Of a stretch of DNA of 64,000 bases, positions 1-10,653 are shown piece by piece. Position 1 is the first letter of the stretch. Every line of letters begins with the position of its first letter. Origin of the DNA: Acholoe squamosa (taxonomy: Eukaryota > Annelida > Polychaeta > Phyllodocida > Polynoidae). The stretch covers positions 13,383,282 through 13,447,281 of the forward strand of contig OX439039.1 of the NCBI GenBank assembly GCA_949317995.1. The letters run 5' to 3'. The position numbers were made by a program, and so were the translations under genes. Under the pieces are notes generated by a model. It searched no databases. It had not been told where the DNA came from and saw only the letters and a list, made by a program, of their open reading frames with translations.

Positions 1-805
1 AGATTGGCTGTAGCCAGCCCATGGCTATTTTGGTCGAAGGCGGAACAAGTAAAACTAACTCTCTAGTTTCTCCACTGCTTTGGCTTTCATGGTGATACGC
101 CACTGTACTGGAGGAGGTAGACTATTCTGGACAGTGCACTGCTTGGGCTACCAGAGGTACGCCCCTGTACTGTGCTGAGCAGATTGGCTGTAGCCAGCCT
201 ATGGCTATTTTGGTCGAAGGCGGAACAGGTAAAACTAACTCTCTAGTTTCTCCACTGCTTTGGCTTTCATGGTGATACGCCACTGTACTGGAGGAGGTAG
301 ACTATTCTGGACAGTGCACTGCTTGGGCTACCAGAGGTACGCCCCTGTACTGTGCTGAGCAGATTGGCTGTAGCCAGCCCATGGCTATTTTGGTCGAAGG
401 CGGAACAAGTAAAACTAACTCTCTAGTTTCTCCACTGCTTTGGCTGTCATGGTGATACGCCACTGTACTGGAGGAGGTAGACTATTCTGGACAGTGCACT
501 GCTTGGGCTACTAGAGGTACGCCCCTGTACTTTGCTGAGCAGATTGGCTGTAGCCAGCCCATGGCTATTTTGGTCGAAGGCGGAACAAGTAAAACTAACT
601 CTCTAGTTTCTCCACTGCTTTGGCTTTCATGGTGATACGCCACTGTACTGGAGGAGGTAGACTATTCTGGACAGTGCACTGCTTGGGCTACCAGAGGTAC
701 GCCCCTGTACTGTGCTGAGCAGATTGGCTGTAGCCAGCCTATGGCTATTTTTGGTTGAAGGCAGAACAGGTAAAACTCTCGTTTATCCTCTGCTTTGGCT
801 TTGAA
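1..805. repeat. 180-bp tandem satellite array
   Basis: Four nearly identical 180-bp units begin at positions 1, 181, 361 and 541, each starting agattggctgtagccagcc. A fifth, diverged and truncated unit begins at 721 and fades out near 805. Units differ by only a few substitutions, so the array is homogenised. It runs off the left edge of the window, so its true size is unknown. No open reading frame fits the period. I see no gene here. Confidence 0.95.
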
Positions 806-1212
806 TTTACACGTCTGAGAGTTTCTTAGTTATTCTGAATTAAAAACTCTCTGAGAACAAATACAGCGTTAGACTTAGCTATTTTCTCAAGCTGAGGCTA
901 GGGATGGTTTGTATGGAATTAAATTTTGCTGTGTTAGTTTTAATTCAGCAGTTTCAGAAAAGAATTTTCATGCGTTCATTGAAGTTTCTATACTTTTAAA
1001 ATTGATTTGTCCTAGCTTCAGAAAGATTTCTGCACACCGAATTTTGACAGCCAATCACAGCCCTTGAAGGTAACTGGGTTCGATTCCTAGCATAACCAAC
1101 ACAAAACATAATGCTGGTGCAAAGGGACAGATTGGTTATGGTCCTACCTGCAATTGCTGTGATGAGCTATCAGTTTCCCCCTGACTTTAGAGAGGTTTTC
1201 ATAACATATTGC

Positions 1213-1755
1213 ATTATTTTGAATTTACTAGTCTGAGAGTAAATTCTCAGTTGGACATTTCTGTCAGCTTAGGCTAGGTATTTATTGCTTGAGTTTCTTT
1301 GACATCAATGGTCTCAGAAAACTTTTCTCTCACCTTTGTAAAAAAAAGGCTCTGCCTGCAGAAACATTTTCATTGGATATTGTGTTATTTTGGATTTAAT
1401 AGTGAGAGTCTCTAAGAACTAATACTCATTCAGACTTTAATATTTATATCAGTTTAGGCTAGGTAGGCTTTCATAGCATCTTGCCAGTTTTATTTACTAG
1501 TTTGAGAGTTTCTAAAAGTAAATACTCAGTCAAACATTTTTGTTAACTTAGGATAGGTATTTATTGTTTAAGTTTCTTAAGCTTTATTGGTCTCAGAAAA
1601 CATTTCTCCCACCTTTGTAGAAAAGGCTCTGCCTATGGAAACATTTTTATTGGATATTGCGTTATTTTGGATTTAATAGTGTGATAGTCTCTAAGGGTAA
1701 GTACTCAGTCAGATTTTGATATTTATATCAGTTTAGGCTAGGTAGGCTTTCAATA
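1213..1755. repeat. Two imperfect ~269-bp direct repeats
   Basis: The segment starting near 1224 (tttactagtctgagag) recurs near 1493 (tttactagtttgagag). The blocks around 1310-1480 and 1575-1750 align throughout, sharing ggtctcagaaaac, ggctctgcct and cagtttaggctaggtaggct. The copies are diverged by many substitutions and small indels. The surrounding 806-2397 interval is A/T-rich and holds no gene I can support. Confidence 0.75.
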
Positions 1756-1959
1756 TTACTGAAAATTGTTGTGTCAGTTGGGATTTAGTGGTCTTAGAAT
1801 AGCTTTCTTATAACTTTATAAAAATTTCAATTGTCTAAAGTTTTCTGTTAGCTTTAGAAACTTGACTGTGACCTCTACTGAGTTATTCTGAATTTAGAAC
1901 TCTCAGAAATGTTTTTGAGATTAAACACAAAGTTGGATTTAGAAGGGACTAATATTTAA

Positions 1960-2300
1960 GTTGTCCTGATATTACATATGTGTTAGTTGTGGTTTGTCTA
2001 CAAAATAATTACAACAAAGGGACTAATATCAAATTATTTTGATTGTTTGGTTTGTCAACAGAAATAATCACAACAAGGGACTCATATATCTAAGATGTCC
2101 TAATGTTGCATTTGTGTTGGTTGTGATTTGTTGACGAAAATAATCGCAACAAGGGATCCATAACAAAAATAATCGCACAAGGGATCCATATCTAAGTTGT
2201 GGTTTGTTGACATAATAATCACAATAAAAGATCAATTTTCAAGATGTCCTAAGGTTTGGGTTGTTGACAAAAAACAACCACAAAGGACAAAGATATTGTC
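1960..2300. repeat. Hairpin-bearing imperfect tandem repeats
   Basis: Several degenerate units each contain a wording like tgtggtttgttgacaaaata followed by atcacaacaaggga. Within a unit, ttgtgatt and aatcgcaa are complementary and could fold into a short stem. They lie just upstream of the first gene of the viral element, so they may belong to its left end, but no terminal inverted repeat could be matched to the right end. Confidence 0.55.
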
Positions 2301-2397
2301 CGAATATTACATTTTGCTCTATTTACGAGTTAAGAGAGGATAACCTGAGTTTGTGAAAGTAAATTATTTGAATTTCAGATAAAAGATTTGGAAAAAA

Positions 2398-3225
2398 ATG
2401 ATCATAAAAATTAATTATGAACTATTAAAAACTAGAATTTCTTATTTCGAAGGTAGAATACATTTCAAAGACAACGAAAAGGATATAATAGATGTCAGTT
2501 TTCCTTCCCAGCCTTATATGTCAGTCAAGGAAGCTGAACAAATTATTTCGGCTTTGTCTTATTTTGATTCTTTGCCACGTTTAAAAAAAATCAAAGTAGA
2601 GGCGCTTGTATATTTCGCTGATTATTTCCTGTCTTTTTATTTGCAGGATGAAATAGGCAATTTAGTTTTATCAAATATTATGCTTTTACCGCGAGTCCTT
2701 AAAATGTGTTGCATATTAATGCCTTATCAACATTTTTATTTTACTATGATGGATTTTGCTTGTGACTTACTCGAAATCCCATATATTTATCATGTAGAAA
2801 CATTAATGAAACCTAAAAAAAGAAAACATGATGACACTTTAGATCCTAGCGAATATGTTTTATCAGAAATAACAAAAGAATTGAGAAATAAAACAAGACA
2901 AAGATTGCATAAAATGTCACTAGAATACATGCTTTGTAAATTATGCAACACTGAAATGATTATTTCTACAAAAACTAGAAACATTGCTTATATGATTTGT
3001 TGCAATAAGCCAGTACATCAAAAATGTTTTGATGATTTTATTCAAAAATCAAATTTGTATCATAGGACTGAAACAATAAAATGTCCTTACTGTTCCATTG
3101 AATGGGTACATGAAAAACCACGGGTTGGTCATGAATGTTTGTTATGGTTAATGAGAAAATCATCTGACACTTCCTTGTTAAATCAAAAAAAAACACCAAA
3201 AGTTTGTTTATTTGATAAGAAATAA
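2398..3225 (+). CDS. RING-like zinc-finger protein (viral element)
   Basis: A 275-residue intact ORF starting at ATG 2398. The C-terminal third carries an ordered Cys/His array: CKLC, then CC, then HQKC, then CPYC. This looks like a RING or RING-variant finger and suggests an E3 ubiquitin-ligase-type function. The N-terminal ~150 residues look helical and vaguely recall a BTB/BACK arrangement, but I cannot support that assignment. It is the leftmost gene of the A/T-rich plus-strand cluster and is separated from the next gene by about 1.4 kb of repeats. Several large DNA viruses use RING proteins to redirect host ubiquitination; that role here is inference. It could also simply be a DNA-binding zinc-finger protein. 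Confidence 0.6.
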   Translation: MIIKINYELLKTRISYFEGRIHFKDNEKDIIDVSFPSQPYMSVKEAEQIISALSYFDSLPRLKKIKVEALVYFADYFLSFYLQDEIGNLVLSNIMLLPRVLKMCCILMPYQHFYFTMMDFACDLLEIPYIYHVETLMKPKKRKHDDTLDPSEYVLSEITKELRNKTRQRLHKMSLEYMLCKLCNTEMIISTKTRNIAYMICCNKPVHQKCFDDFIQKSNLYHRTETIKCPYCSIEWVHEKPRVGHECLLWLMRKSSDTSLLNQKKTPKVCLFDKK

Positions 3226-3744
3226 AAAGTTTGAAACAAATATTTTTGTCTTATGTTACATTTTAAAAATGAAATATTTTATAACATATACAGCAGTAGC
3301 TTACAAAAAGTCTCTGAGAATAAAGAAACAAAACTACAATAACTTAAGGTAATACAGTATAACGAATAAGGCAACGAAGTTAACCAATAAGGCAGCAAAG
3401 TTATATGACAACGAATAAGGTAACAAAGTAAATGAAGGAGGCAGCGAAATCAGATGAACTTTTCTGACGCAGACTACAGGGAATTCTTTGCAGGAAAAGC
3501 ATTGCGATTAATGCTTTAAAGGTAAAGCTAAAGATTTGCTTTTGTGAGTTCATTAAAAATTGCTGTTGAGTCAACTGTTCACTGAGAGCTAAAAATTAAA
3601 TTTGTTTCATTTTCACATAATTAATTCCTGTTACATACATACAATTTGTGGTAAAATTAATTGTAACAATGCTTGTATGGGAACGATTCGCAACAAACTC
3701 ACAAAATTAGCTTTTCGCTAATCTAGTAAAGAAATATTAGTCAT
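3226..3744. other. Gene-free A/T-rich spacer with short repeats
   Basis: There is no convincing ORF. Short degenerate direct repeats of the type aacgaataaggcaacgaagt lie between about 3360 and 3440. The rest is low-complexity A/T-rich sequence between the RING-like gene and the repeat array that follows. Confidence 0.5.
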
Positions 3745-4580
3745 AGCCTCTAGAGGTCTTCAGTGTGCTAAGTATCGTATAGTTTAAGATAGTTTTAGAA
3801 ATGCTCACTAGAGGTCTTCAGTAAGCAGAAAATGCCTTGTTTATATTAGTCACCAGAGGTCTTCAGTGTAAAACCATGCACATAGTTTTAGTGACTCACA
3901 CTAGAGGTCTCCACTGATTTAGTAAAGTAATGTCAGTCCTAGCCTCTAGAGGTCTATAGAGTGCTAAATATGGTATAGTTTAAGATAGTTTTAGGAATGC
4001 TCACTAGAGGTCTTCAGTAAGCAGAAAATGCCTTCTATAAGCCACCAGAGGTCTTCAGTGTAAAACCATGCACATAATTTATATCAGCCACCAGAGGTCT
4101 TCAGTGTAAAACCATGCACATAGTTTTAGTGACTCACACTAGAGGTCTCCGCTGATCTAGTAAAGTAATGTCAGTCCTAGCCTCTAGAGGTCTATAGAGT
4201 GCTAAATATGGTATAGTTTAAGATAGTTTTAGGAATGCTCACTAGAGATCTTCAGTAAGTAGAAAATGCCTTCTATAAGCCACCAGAGGTCTTCAGTGTA
4301 AAACCATGCACATAATTTATATCAGCCACCAGAGGTCTTCAGTGTAAAACCATGCACATAATTTATATCAGCCACCAGAAGTCTTCAGTGTAAAACCATG
4401 CACATAGTTTTAGTGACTCTCACTAGAGGTCTTCGCTGATCTAGTAAAGTAATGTCAGTCCTAGCCTCTACAGGTCTATAGAGTGCTAAATATGGTATAG
4501 TTTAAGATAATTTTAGGAATGCTCACTAGAGGTCTTCAGTTAACAGAAAATATCCTGTTTATATGAGCCACCAGTGGTTT
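3745..4580. repeat. Array of agaggtcttcagt motifs in higher-order units
   Basis: The core agaggtcttcagt, with minor variants, occurs about 15 times at roughly 30-50-bp spacing. The copies sit in larger repeated blocks of about 200-290 bp that share gtgctaaatatggtatagtt, gtaaaaccatgcacata and ctagtaaagtaatgtcagtc. Some blocks have an extra internal copy, for example near 4315-4400. The array lies inside the viral element between its first gene and the capsid/polymerase block. It could be an origin, enhancer or packaging-type repeat, but nothing in the sequence proves any of these. Confidence 0.85.
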
Positions 4581-4657
4581 TTTTCCCTGAGATAAGAAAT
4601 ACTTTCAAAGTTATCAAAAAAAGATTTTATTGTTTAAAAATAAGATATATTTTTAAA

Positions 4658-5613
4658 ATGAATGTTTCTTCTCCTTTTTACATTAATTTACCTTCTAATA
4701 CTATTCATCCCTCTCGAGAAAACAAAACAAGCAAATTTTGGGTTAAATTACCTTCTATTTTAATTTTACAAGGAGAATGGGAAGTGGGATTAGTAGAAGT
4801 AAACATACCAGTTTCCTGGTATAATTTCCCAGAATTTCCAGAAAAAAATAGGACTTTGGTAGTAGAAAGAAAAGATTTCAGGTTGAAGCAAGACGTGAAT
4901 AAAATAACTTCATTAGATGAAATAGAAATAAAAAAAAGATATGTCGTGCAAAAAATTCCATATGGAAATTATACTTCTTTAGATAGTTTAATAAAAAGCA
5001 TAAATGCAGCCTTGAAAAAAATAGACGCATACCCTGACGATGAATTTTTTCGAAAAAGTAGAGAACCATATGTGAAAACTGAGCTGCAAAATTTAAAACC
5101 CATTTTAAAGGTAGGGAGAGGAGACAAAGTTGTTATGTCTAATATTTAAGTAATGTACTGAGATTGGATATATCTGAAGAAATAGACAACGAAGCTGAGA
5201 TCGAAAACAGTGACGTTATAACTTTTTCAGGGCTTCCATTGAATAGTTTATTAGATTTTCAGATTTTAATGAGCACTACTTTAAGATACAAACATTATAA
5301 ATATTTTCATGCGGGAGGTGTTCCTAATTTGCATCACGTTTCTTCTAATATTTATATTTATACTGATATAGTTGCAAATGAAATTGTAGGCGATCTTCAA
5401 ATTCCTTTATTGAGAACTATTCGTTGCAGTGAAAAATTCGGAGACGATATAAAGGAAGTTTTTGTCTCTCCGTACTATAAAAAGGTAAAAAAAAGTGAAA
5501 TACAAGAAATCGAAATAACTATATGTGACGATGTGGGAAAGTTGGTTCAATTTGAATATGGAACAGTTTTTTTAGTTCTTCATTTTAGACCTATAAGAAA
5601 TGAAAAAAAGTAA
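4658..5613 (+). pseudogene. Polinton-type structural protein, frameshifted
   Basis: Two ORF segments form one protein: frame one from ATG 4658 to a stop at 5147-5149, then a different frame that is already open before 5164 and ends at 5613. The N-terminal part begins SSPFYINLPSNT and contains EWEVGLVEVNIPVSWYN. The C-terminal part ends with VQFEYGTVFLVLHFRP. I recognise this layout from proteins common in metazoan Polinton/adinto-like elements, where a minor-capsid or penton-like role is suspected. The frame break is a single small indel near 5140-5160. An upstream GTG-initiated extension from 4574 is unlikely; ATG 4658 has a good A-rich context. The gene overlaps the polymerase start by 14 bases. 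Confidence 0.65.
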
Positions 5614-8600
5614 AGCTTTCAGAAATTTAATCGTAGAATATGATTTAACTCCTGCTCTTCACAAATATGATCCTGATTTATTTTTACTTAATCAGACCAA
5701 AAAAATTAAAAAATTAATTTTGAAGAAAAAAAAAAAAGAAGGGGGGGTTAAATTTCAATTATCGTTATGCACAGTGTTAGGAAAATATAATCTAGAAAAC
5801 AATGAATATTTTGAAATTCAACCATGGTTCCAAAGTCCTGTTCAAGTAAACTTTGATTCTCATAACGTAGAGGAATTAATAAGAAATTCCTTTTCTGTGA
5901 TATTAGGTTTTTTCGATGCTTTTTTGCACATGGGGTCAGGATGGTTTTTAAGAGAAATAAAAGTGTTACGCCTCTCTGTTTTTAAATATAATCCTTTTGG
6001 AGGTGAGAAAAAAGGGAAAGAAAGCATTATTCAAAGAAAAAAATCAGTTCTTAATATAAAAGGAAGCGGCAAAAAATGCTTCATATACTCTGTTTTAGCA
6101 GGATTACATAAAATTCCTCACAATGCAAACTTGGCTAAGTCGTACGATATTTTTTTAGAAAAATTAAACCTTTCTTTTCTTTCTTTTCCTGTGAAATTGA
6201 GTGAAATTCCAAAGTTCGAAAAGAAAAATAATCTTACTGTAAATGTCTTTGGCCTTTTAGTATCTGAAAAAAAAGAATTTCAGCCTTTCCCTATGTATAT
6301 TTCAGTCCTTTCTTCTCCCCTTACTGAAGGAAGACATATTGATTTATTGTTATTTAATGATCACTATTATCTTATCAGAAATTTACATAAATTTATCAGA
6401 CCATTCTTTTGGAAAAAAACTAGGTACTTTTGTTACAAATGTTTGATATCATTTTGCTCAAAAAAAAAAAATGAAATGCACGTTAACAACAATTGCAAAA
6501 CTAATGTATACAGTGGTCAGGGTTATTCTACTCCACCGAAAGGGACTTTCTTGAAATTCGTTGACCATAAATTTAAAGTTAAAAGTCCTTTTGTGATATA
6601 TGCAGATTTTGAATGTTATAATCGCACTATAAGCAAAATATACAAAGGGAAATCGTGTTGCTCCAAAGAACACAAATTAAATGCCTTTGGAGCTATATTA
6701 ATTTCTAAATATGAAAAATACAGTCAAGATCCTGTTATATACGTAGGAAAAAATGTTATAGAAAAATTTGTTTCTTACTTATATAAAAAAAGAGCTGAAA
6801 TTTCGTATATTTTAGATCATAAGAGAAAACCTTTGTCTTTGTCTTCTGACGATATTTCACATATAGTGAAGCAAAAAAATTGTTACATATGCGGGATATC
6901 TTTCACCGAAAAAGGTATAAGAAAAGTTTTAGATCATGCTCACATAGGACAAGAAGGAAAAGGAAGAGATTTAAATTATGCTTGCAATAGATGTAATCTT
7001 ACTTACACTAGTCTTAGGATGGACAATTTAAAGATACCAATTATAATTCACAACAGCATGAATTATGACACTCATTTTCTCATCCAAAAATTATATAAAT
7101 ATATAAACCAGAGCACCATATCTGTGATTGCTAAATCATCTGAAAAATTTCTTACTTTAAGTTTCGAAAATTTTAGAATTATAGATTCCTTCCAATTTTT
7201 ACCTACGTCCCTTTCAAAATTAGCTGAACTTTTGCAAGAGAAAGGTTTAAAAGATTTCGTTCAAACAAAAAAACATACTTCAAACAAAAAAATGATTCCT
7301 TATATGATAAGAAAAGGTGTCATGTGCTATGATTACATTGATTCTTGGTCTGTTTTGAAAGAAAAAAAATTGCCGCCTATAGACAAATTTTATTCTACTT
7401 TAACCAAAAAAAATATAACTGAGGACGATTACTGTCATGCTATTCATATGTTTAAAGCATTAAAATGTAGAAACATAAAAGATTATTTGAAAGCCTACTT
7501 GAAAATAGACGTTTTGCTTTTATGTGATGTTTTTGAATCTTTTAGAGAAAAGGCCTTAAGTTATTACGGTTTAGACCCTGCTCATTTTCTAACGGCACCT
7601 AGTTTGAGTTATCAAGCTATGTTGAAACATACAGAAGTTGAACTAGAGTTGCTTTCTGACATCGAAATATATAATTTTATAGAAGGCGGTATAAGGGGTG
7701 GCATTACTAATGTTTCTCATAGGTATGCGAAAGCTAATTTTTCCGACGAAATCATCTTTTACATAGACTGCAATAACCTTTACGGCAAATGTTTAGCAGA
7801 TTTTTTGCCTCACTCAAATTTTAAATGGCTAACCCAAAATCAAATTCAAAAACTAAACATAGAAAGCATTTCAGATCATAATGAAACAGGATACATACTG
7901 GAGGTAAGTTTAACTTACCCTGACTGTCTTCATGACATGCACAACGATTTTCCTCTAGCTCCACAAAAAATAGAAATAGAAGAACAAGAATTATCTCCGT
8001 ATGCAAAAGAAATATTGAAAAAAACTGAAACGTCCTATAAAAAAGGAGGAAAAAAGCTTATATGCAATTTAAAAGACAAAAAAAATTATGTAGTGCATTA
8101 TCGTAATTTAAAATTATACCTTGCATTAGGTTTAAAGATAAATAAAATTCATCGTGTTTTAAGCTTTCATCAGAAAGATTGGATGAAATCTTACATTTTG
8201 TTCAATAACAGAGAACGAACTTTGGCTACCTCTGCTTTCGAAAAAGAATTCTTTAAGTTATTAAATAATGCAGCATTTGGTAAAACAATGGAAAATGTTA
8301 AGAAAAGAACTAACATGAAATTAACTTCAGACCCTAAAGAAAGTGAAAATCTTATAAAAAAAAACCTACTTTTAAATCTCTTCATATATTTCAAAAGGAC
8401 TTTGTAGGAATACAAAGCAGCAAAGAAAAACTTTTACTAGACAAACCGATCTACATTGGGTTTTCTGTTTTAGAGTTATCTAAACTATGGATGTTTAATT
8501 TCCATTATAATATCATGTTGCCTAAATTCAAAGACGTACATGTTCAACTGTTATATACAGACACAGATTCTTTAGTGTATTACATAAAAGATACAAATTA

Positions 8601-9117
8601 TCTTAAAAAAATAAAAGATCTAAATAATTTTTTTGATTTTTCTAATTTACCTAAAGATCATTTTTTGTATGATGAAACGAACAAAAAGGTCTTAGGTAAA
8701 TTTAAAGATGAAGCAGGGGGGAAAAAAATAAAAGAATTTATTGCTCTCAGGCCAAAAATGTATTCAATTTTGTTTGAGAAGGGGGAAGAAGAGAAAAAAA
8801 TAAAGGGAGTCAAAAAAAGTAGCATAGAAACTATAAGGCACAATGACTTTAAGCTTACTTTAGTCCAAAATAGAATAAAAGAAGCAGAATTCGATAACAT
8901 AAGAAGCATAAAACACAAAGTGTACACTATGTCTCAAAGAAAGATATCTCTTTCTCCTTTTGAAGATAAAAGATATTTGAGAAGAGGAGGAATTAAATCT
9001 TACGCATATGGTCATTATAAGATTCCCCCTTTAAAAAGAAAAATGAAAGAAATTCCTTTTGAAGATATTCATTCAAAAAGAAGAAAAGTTTGTGAGATAA
9101 AGACACAAATAGAATAG
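5600..9117 (+). CDS. polB: Protein-primed family B DNA polymerase (frameshifted)
   Basis: This is the replicative polymerase of the viral element. From ATG 5600 the first frame covers 935 codons to 8407; the rest, from about 8365 to 9117, is in another frame. Visible motifs, in residues from 5600, are exonuclease I YADFECYN near 333, a Cys/His endonuclease-VII-like insert (CYICG, DHAHIG, CNRCN) at about 428-466, exonuclease II NYDTHFL near 488, exonuclease III-like YLKIDVLLL near 633, polymerase A DCNNLYG near 722 and motif B LLNNAAFGK near 887. Motif C, YTDTDSL, lies in the second frame at 8554-8574. Motif spacing fits the Polinton/adintovirus pPolB family. The frame break coincides with a 9-A run at 8356-8364, so sequencing error, slippage or true decay are all possible. 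Confidence 0.9.
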
Positions 9118-9140
9118 CAAACTATCTGCAAACAAACAAA

Positions 9141-9461
9141 ATGAGTAAATCATCTAAGTATCCTACTTTAGCTTTTGGCAAAAGGAAAAGAATAGACATA
9201 AATAAATTCAAAGGAAAAATATACTTACATTTTCATGATATGGTAAAAGACAAAAGTATTTCTCTCCTTAAAGAAGAATATGATTTACTCTTTGAACTAA
9301 GGAATAAAATAGATAAAAAAATAGATAAAATTAAAAAAATGAGTGAAGAAGAAAAGCCTGGAAAGACTAAGAACACTAAGAAAAAGAAAGAAAAATCAAA
9401 GTCTCATAGCGACAGCAGCAGCGACGATAACATAGCCTCTAGTGACAGTGACAGCGATTGA
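9141..9461 (+). CDS. PC4-like ssDNA-binding/coactivator protein
   Basis: A 106-residue ORF from ATG 9141. Residues ~13-60 (RKRIDINKFKGKIYLHFHD, then SISLLKEEYDLLFELRNKID) match the pattern of the PC4/p15 domain: a basic start, an FKG-x-Y-h strand, a K-x-ISL-x-x-E segment and an amphipathic helix. PC4 proteins bind single-stranded DNA as dimers and act in transcription or replication. The tail is lysine-rich, then a run of Ser/Asp residues resembling the acidic SEAC region of PC4, although here it is C-terminal. It follows the polymerase gene by 23 bases, which suits an ssDNA-binding role in replication. The family assignment is from pattern, not from a search. Confidence 0.6.
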   Translation: MSKSSKYPTLAFGKRKRIDINKFKGKIYLHFHDMVKDKSISLLKEEYDLLFELRNKIDKKIDKIKKMSEEEKPGKTKNTKKKKEKSKSHSDSSSDDNIASSDSDSD

Positions 9462-9470
9462 AAACCTTAG

Positions 9471-9479
9471 TGAGATAAG
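9471..9479 (+). promoter_or_regulatory. TGAGATAAG intergenic motif
   Basis: TGAGATAAG lies between the PC4-like gene and the zinc-ribbon gene. The same motif recurs in other intergenic gaps of the element, at 4588, 13486, 17000 and 18200, with TGAGATT variants at 11908 and 13978. It is a candidate early or late promoter element or initiator; no experimental evidence is visible in the sequence. Confidence 0.35.
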
Positions 9480-9555
9480 AGCTACAGCAAAAAAGATTAC
9501 AAGATATCTACGGTCAAAGTATCTTTGTTTTGAATTAGATAAAAATATACATAAA

Positions 9556-9938
9556 ATGCCTGTTAAGTGTGAATATTGTGGAAGAAAAGGGAGAATAGTT
9601 CAAGATAAAAAATATTGTGAAAAATGTCAAAAAAGCATGGTTCAAGAATGCATAAGGTGTCATAAACCTTTTCATTCTCTCCATTTTTTTCTGCTGACGA
9701 AAATCATTTGAGATGTAATTCATGCCATACACAATATCTCAAAGAAAAAATGAGGAACAAAGCTAAGTCTGCTCAAAATAAATTGAAGCTAATTATCGAC
9801 GAAAAAATCAGCGACACAGAAAACTCTAGCTCCGAAGAATCAGAAGGAAAAGACAACCTGACAGCCTCTCCTTTGCCTGAAGACGAAAATGAAAATCGAA
9901 GCAAAAAAAGAAATAAAAGAAAGCAGGGACTAGCATGA
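9556..9938 (+). pseudogene. Multi-CxxC zinc-ribbon protein, frameshifted
   Basis: ATG 9556 begins MPVKCEYCGRKG, and CxxC pairs follow (CEYC, CEKC, CIRC). The frame then breaks at a 7-T run (9684-9690). The second frame supplies one more pair (CNSC) and a charged, Ser/Glu-rich tail ending at 9938. Four CxxC knuckles in about 60 residues suggest two zinc ribbons. Small Cys-rich proteins of this type are common next to the polymerase in metazoan Polinton-like elements, with unknown function. The break at a homopolymer, like that in the polymerase, may be decay or a sequence error. The last bases overlap the next ORF start (ATGA at 9935-9938). Confidence 0.5.
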
Positions 9939-10147
9939 CAGAAGATGAAGAAAGTGAGAAAGAAGAAAAAGAAGTCAAGAAAGGAAAAAAACAGAAAACT
10001 ATTTGTTCCACTAAAGGTAAAACTGTGTTGAAGAAAACCGGAAACGTAAGAAAACATGCACAAAAAACTACAGGAACTAACACAAACCAAACTAGAATAC
10101 CTGATGGGTTTATTCCTATATACACTAATATCTATGCTATAGAATAA
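9935..10147 (+). CDS. Small charged Lys/Glu-rich protein
   Basis: A 70-residue ORF whose ATG overlaps the preceding stop as ATGA. The first 20 residues are almost all Glu, Lys and Asp; the rest is basic and then hydrophobic near the C-terminus (DGFIPIYTNIYAIE). I do not recognise it. It might instead be the true C-terminal part of the preceding zinc-ribbon gene in another frame, given the frameshifts nearby. Confidence that it is a separate gene is low. Confidence 0.35.
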   Translation: MTEDEESEKEEKEVKKGKKQKTICSTKGKTVLKKTGNVRKHAQKTTGTNTNQTRIPDGFIPIYTNIYAIE

Positions 10148-10653
10148 TGTTTCTTTTATAAGGCAAAAAGATTTTTTTGTTTCATTTTTTCACGGAAATC
10201 CGGAAACTTGCATTGCATTTAATGACTTTTTTCACGCGTAAAAATGGGTTAAAATCTGTGCTAATATGCCCCATTCTGTGAATTTATGCATTGGCAGAAA
10301 GTACACCTCAATGGAGGAACTTGCGCTAATTCCAAGTTTTTTATGGTACATATATTTTAAAACCTATGTGTCAGCAAAAAGTACATCTCGAAAGAGAAAT
10401 TTGTGCTCTTGCTCAACTCATAAGGGGATAAAATATGTCTCTACCTTTTTTTTCTTGGAATGGACGCGTATCGGATTTCCATTTTGTTTCGCGTGCACGA
10501 AAAAAGTTGTGTCATTCATTTATTTAAAAATGTTGTGAAAAATGTTTTGTCTGAATGCTGTTGCAAAAGATGTCGTTCATTCATCAAAAATTATATCACC
10601 TACTACTCTGAGATGGTTCTATTTTCATGTTCATAAGCAAATATTTTTCAAAC
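10148..10653. other. Spacer with degenerate ~100-bp direct repeat
   Basis: About 500 bases lie between the small charged ORF and the integrase start. Segments near 10280-10325 and 10360-10410 resemble each other (cagaaagtacacctcaatgg and cagcaaaaagtacatctcga, both leading to a ttgtgct or ttgcgct end). ORFs of 90 and 64 codons cross this region but show no recognisable composition or motif, and I do not call them genes. Confidence 0.4.

Noticed and set aside
1040-1110. tRNA-like B box (gggttcgattcc)
   Set aside because: No matching A box or cloverleaf nearby; possibly a SINE relic but too weak to call.
3745-4580. CRISPR-like look of regularly spaced repeats
   Set aside because: The context is eukaryotic, the boxes are short and variable, and the spacers are themselves repeated rather than unique. 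There are no cas genes.
8356-8364. Programmed ribosomal frameshift in the polymerase
   Set aside because: A 9-A run could slip, but no conserved slippery heptamer plus structure is evident and other genes of the element carry breaks without such runs. Decay or sequence error is simpler.
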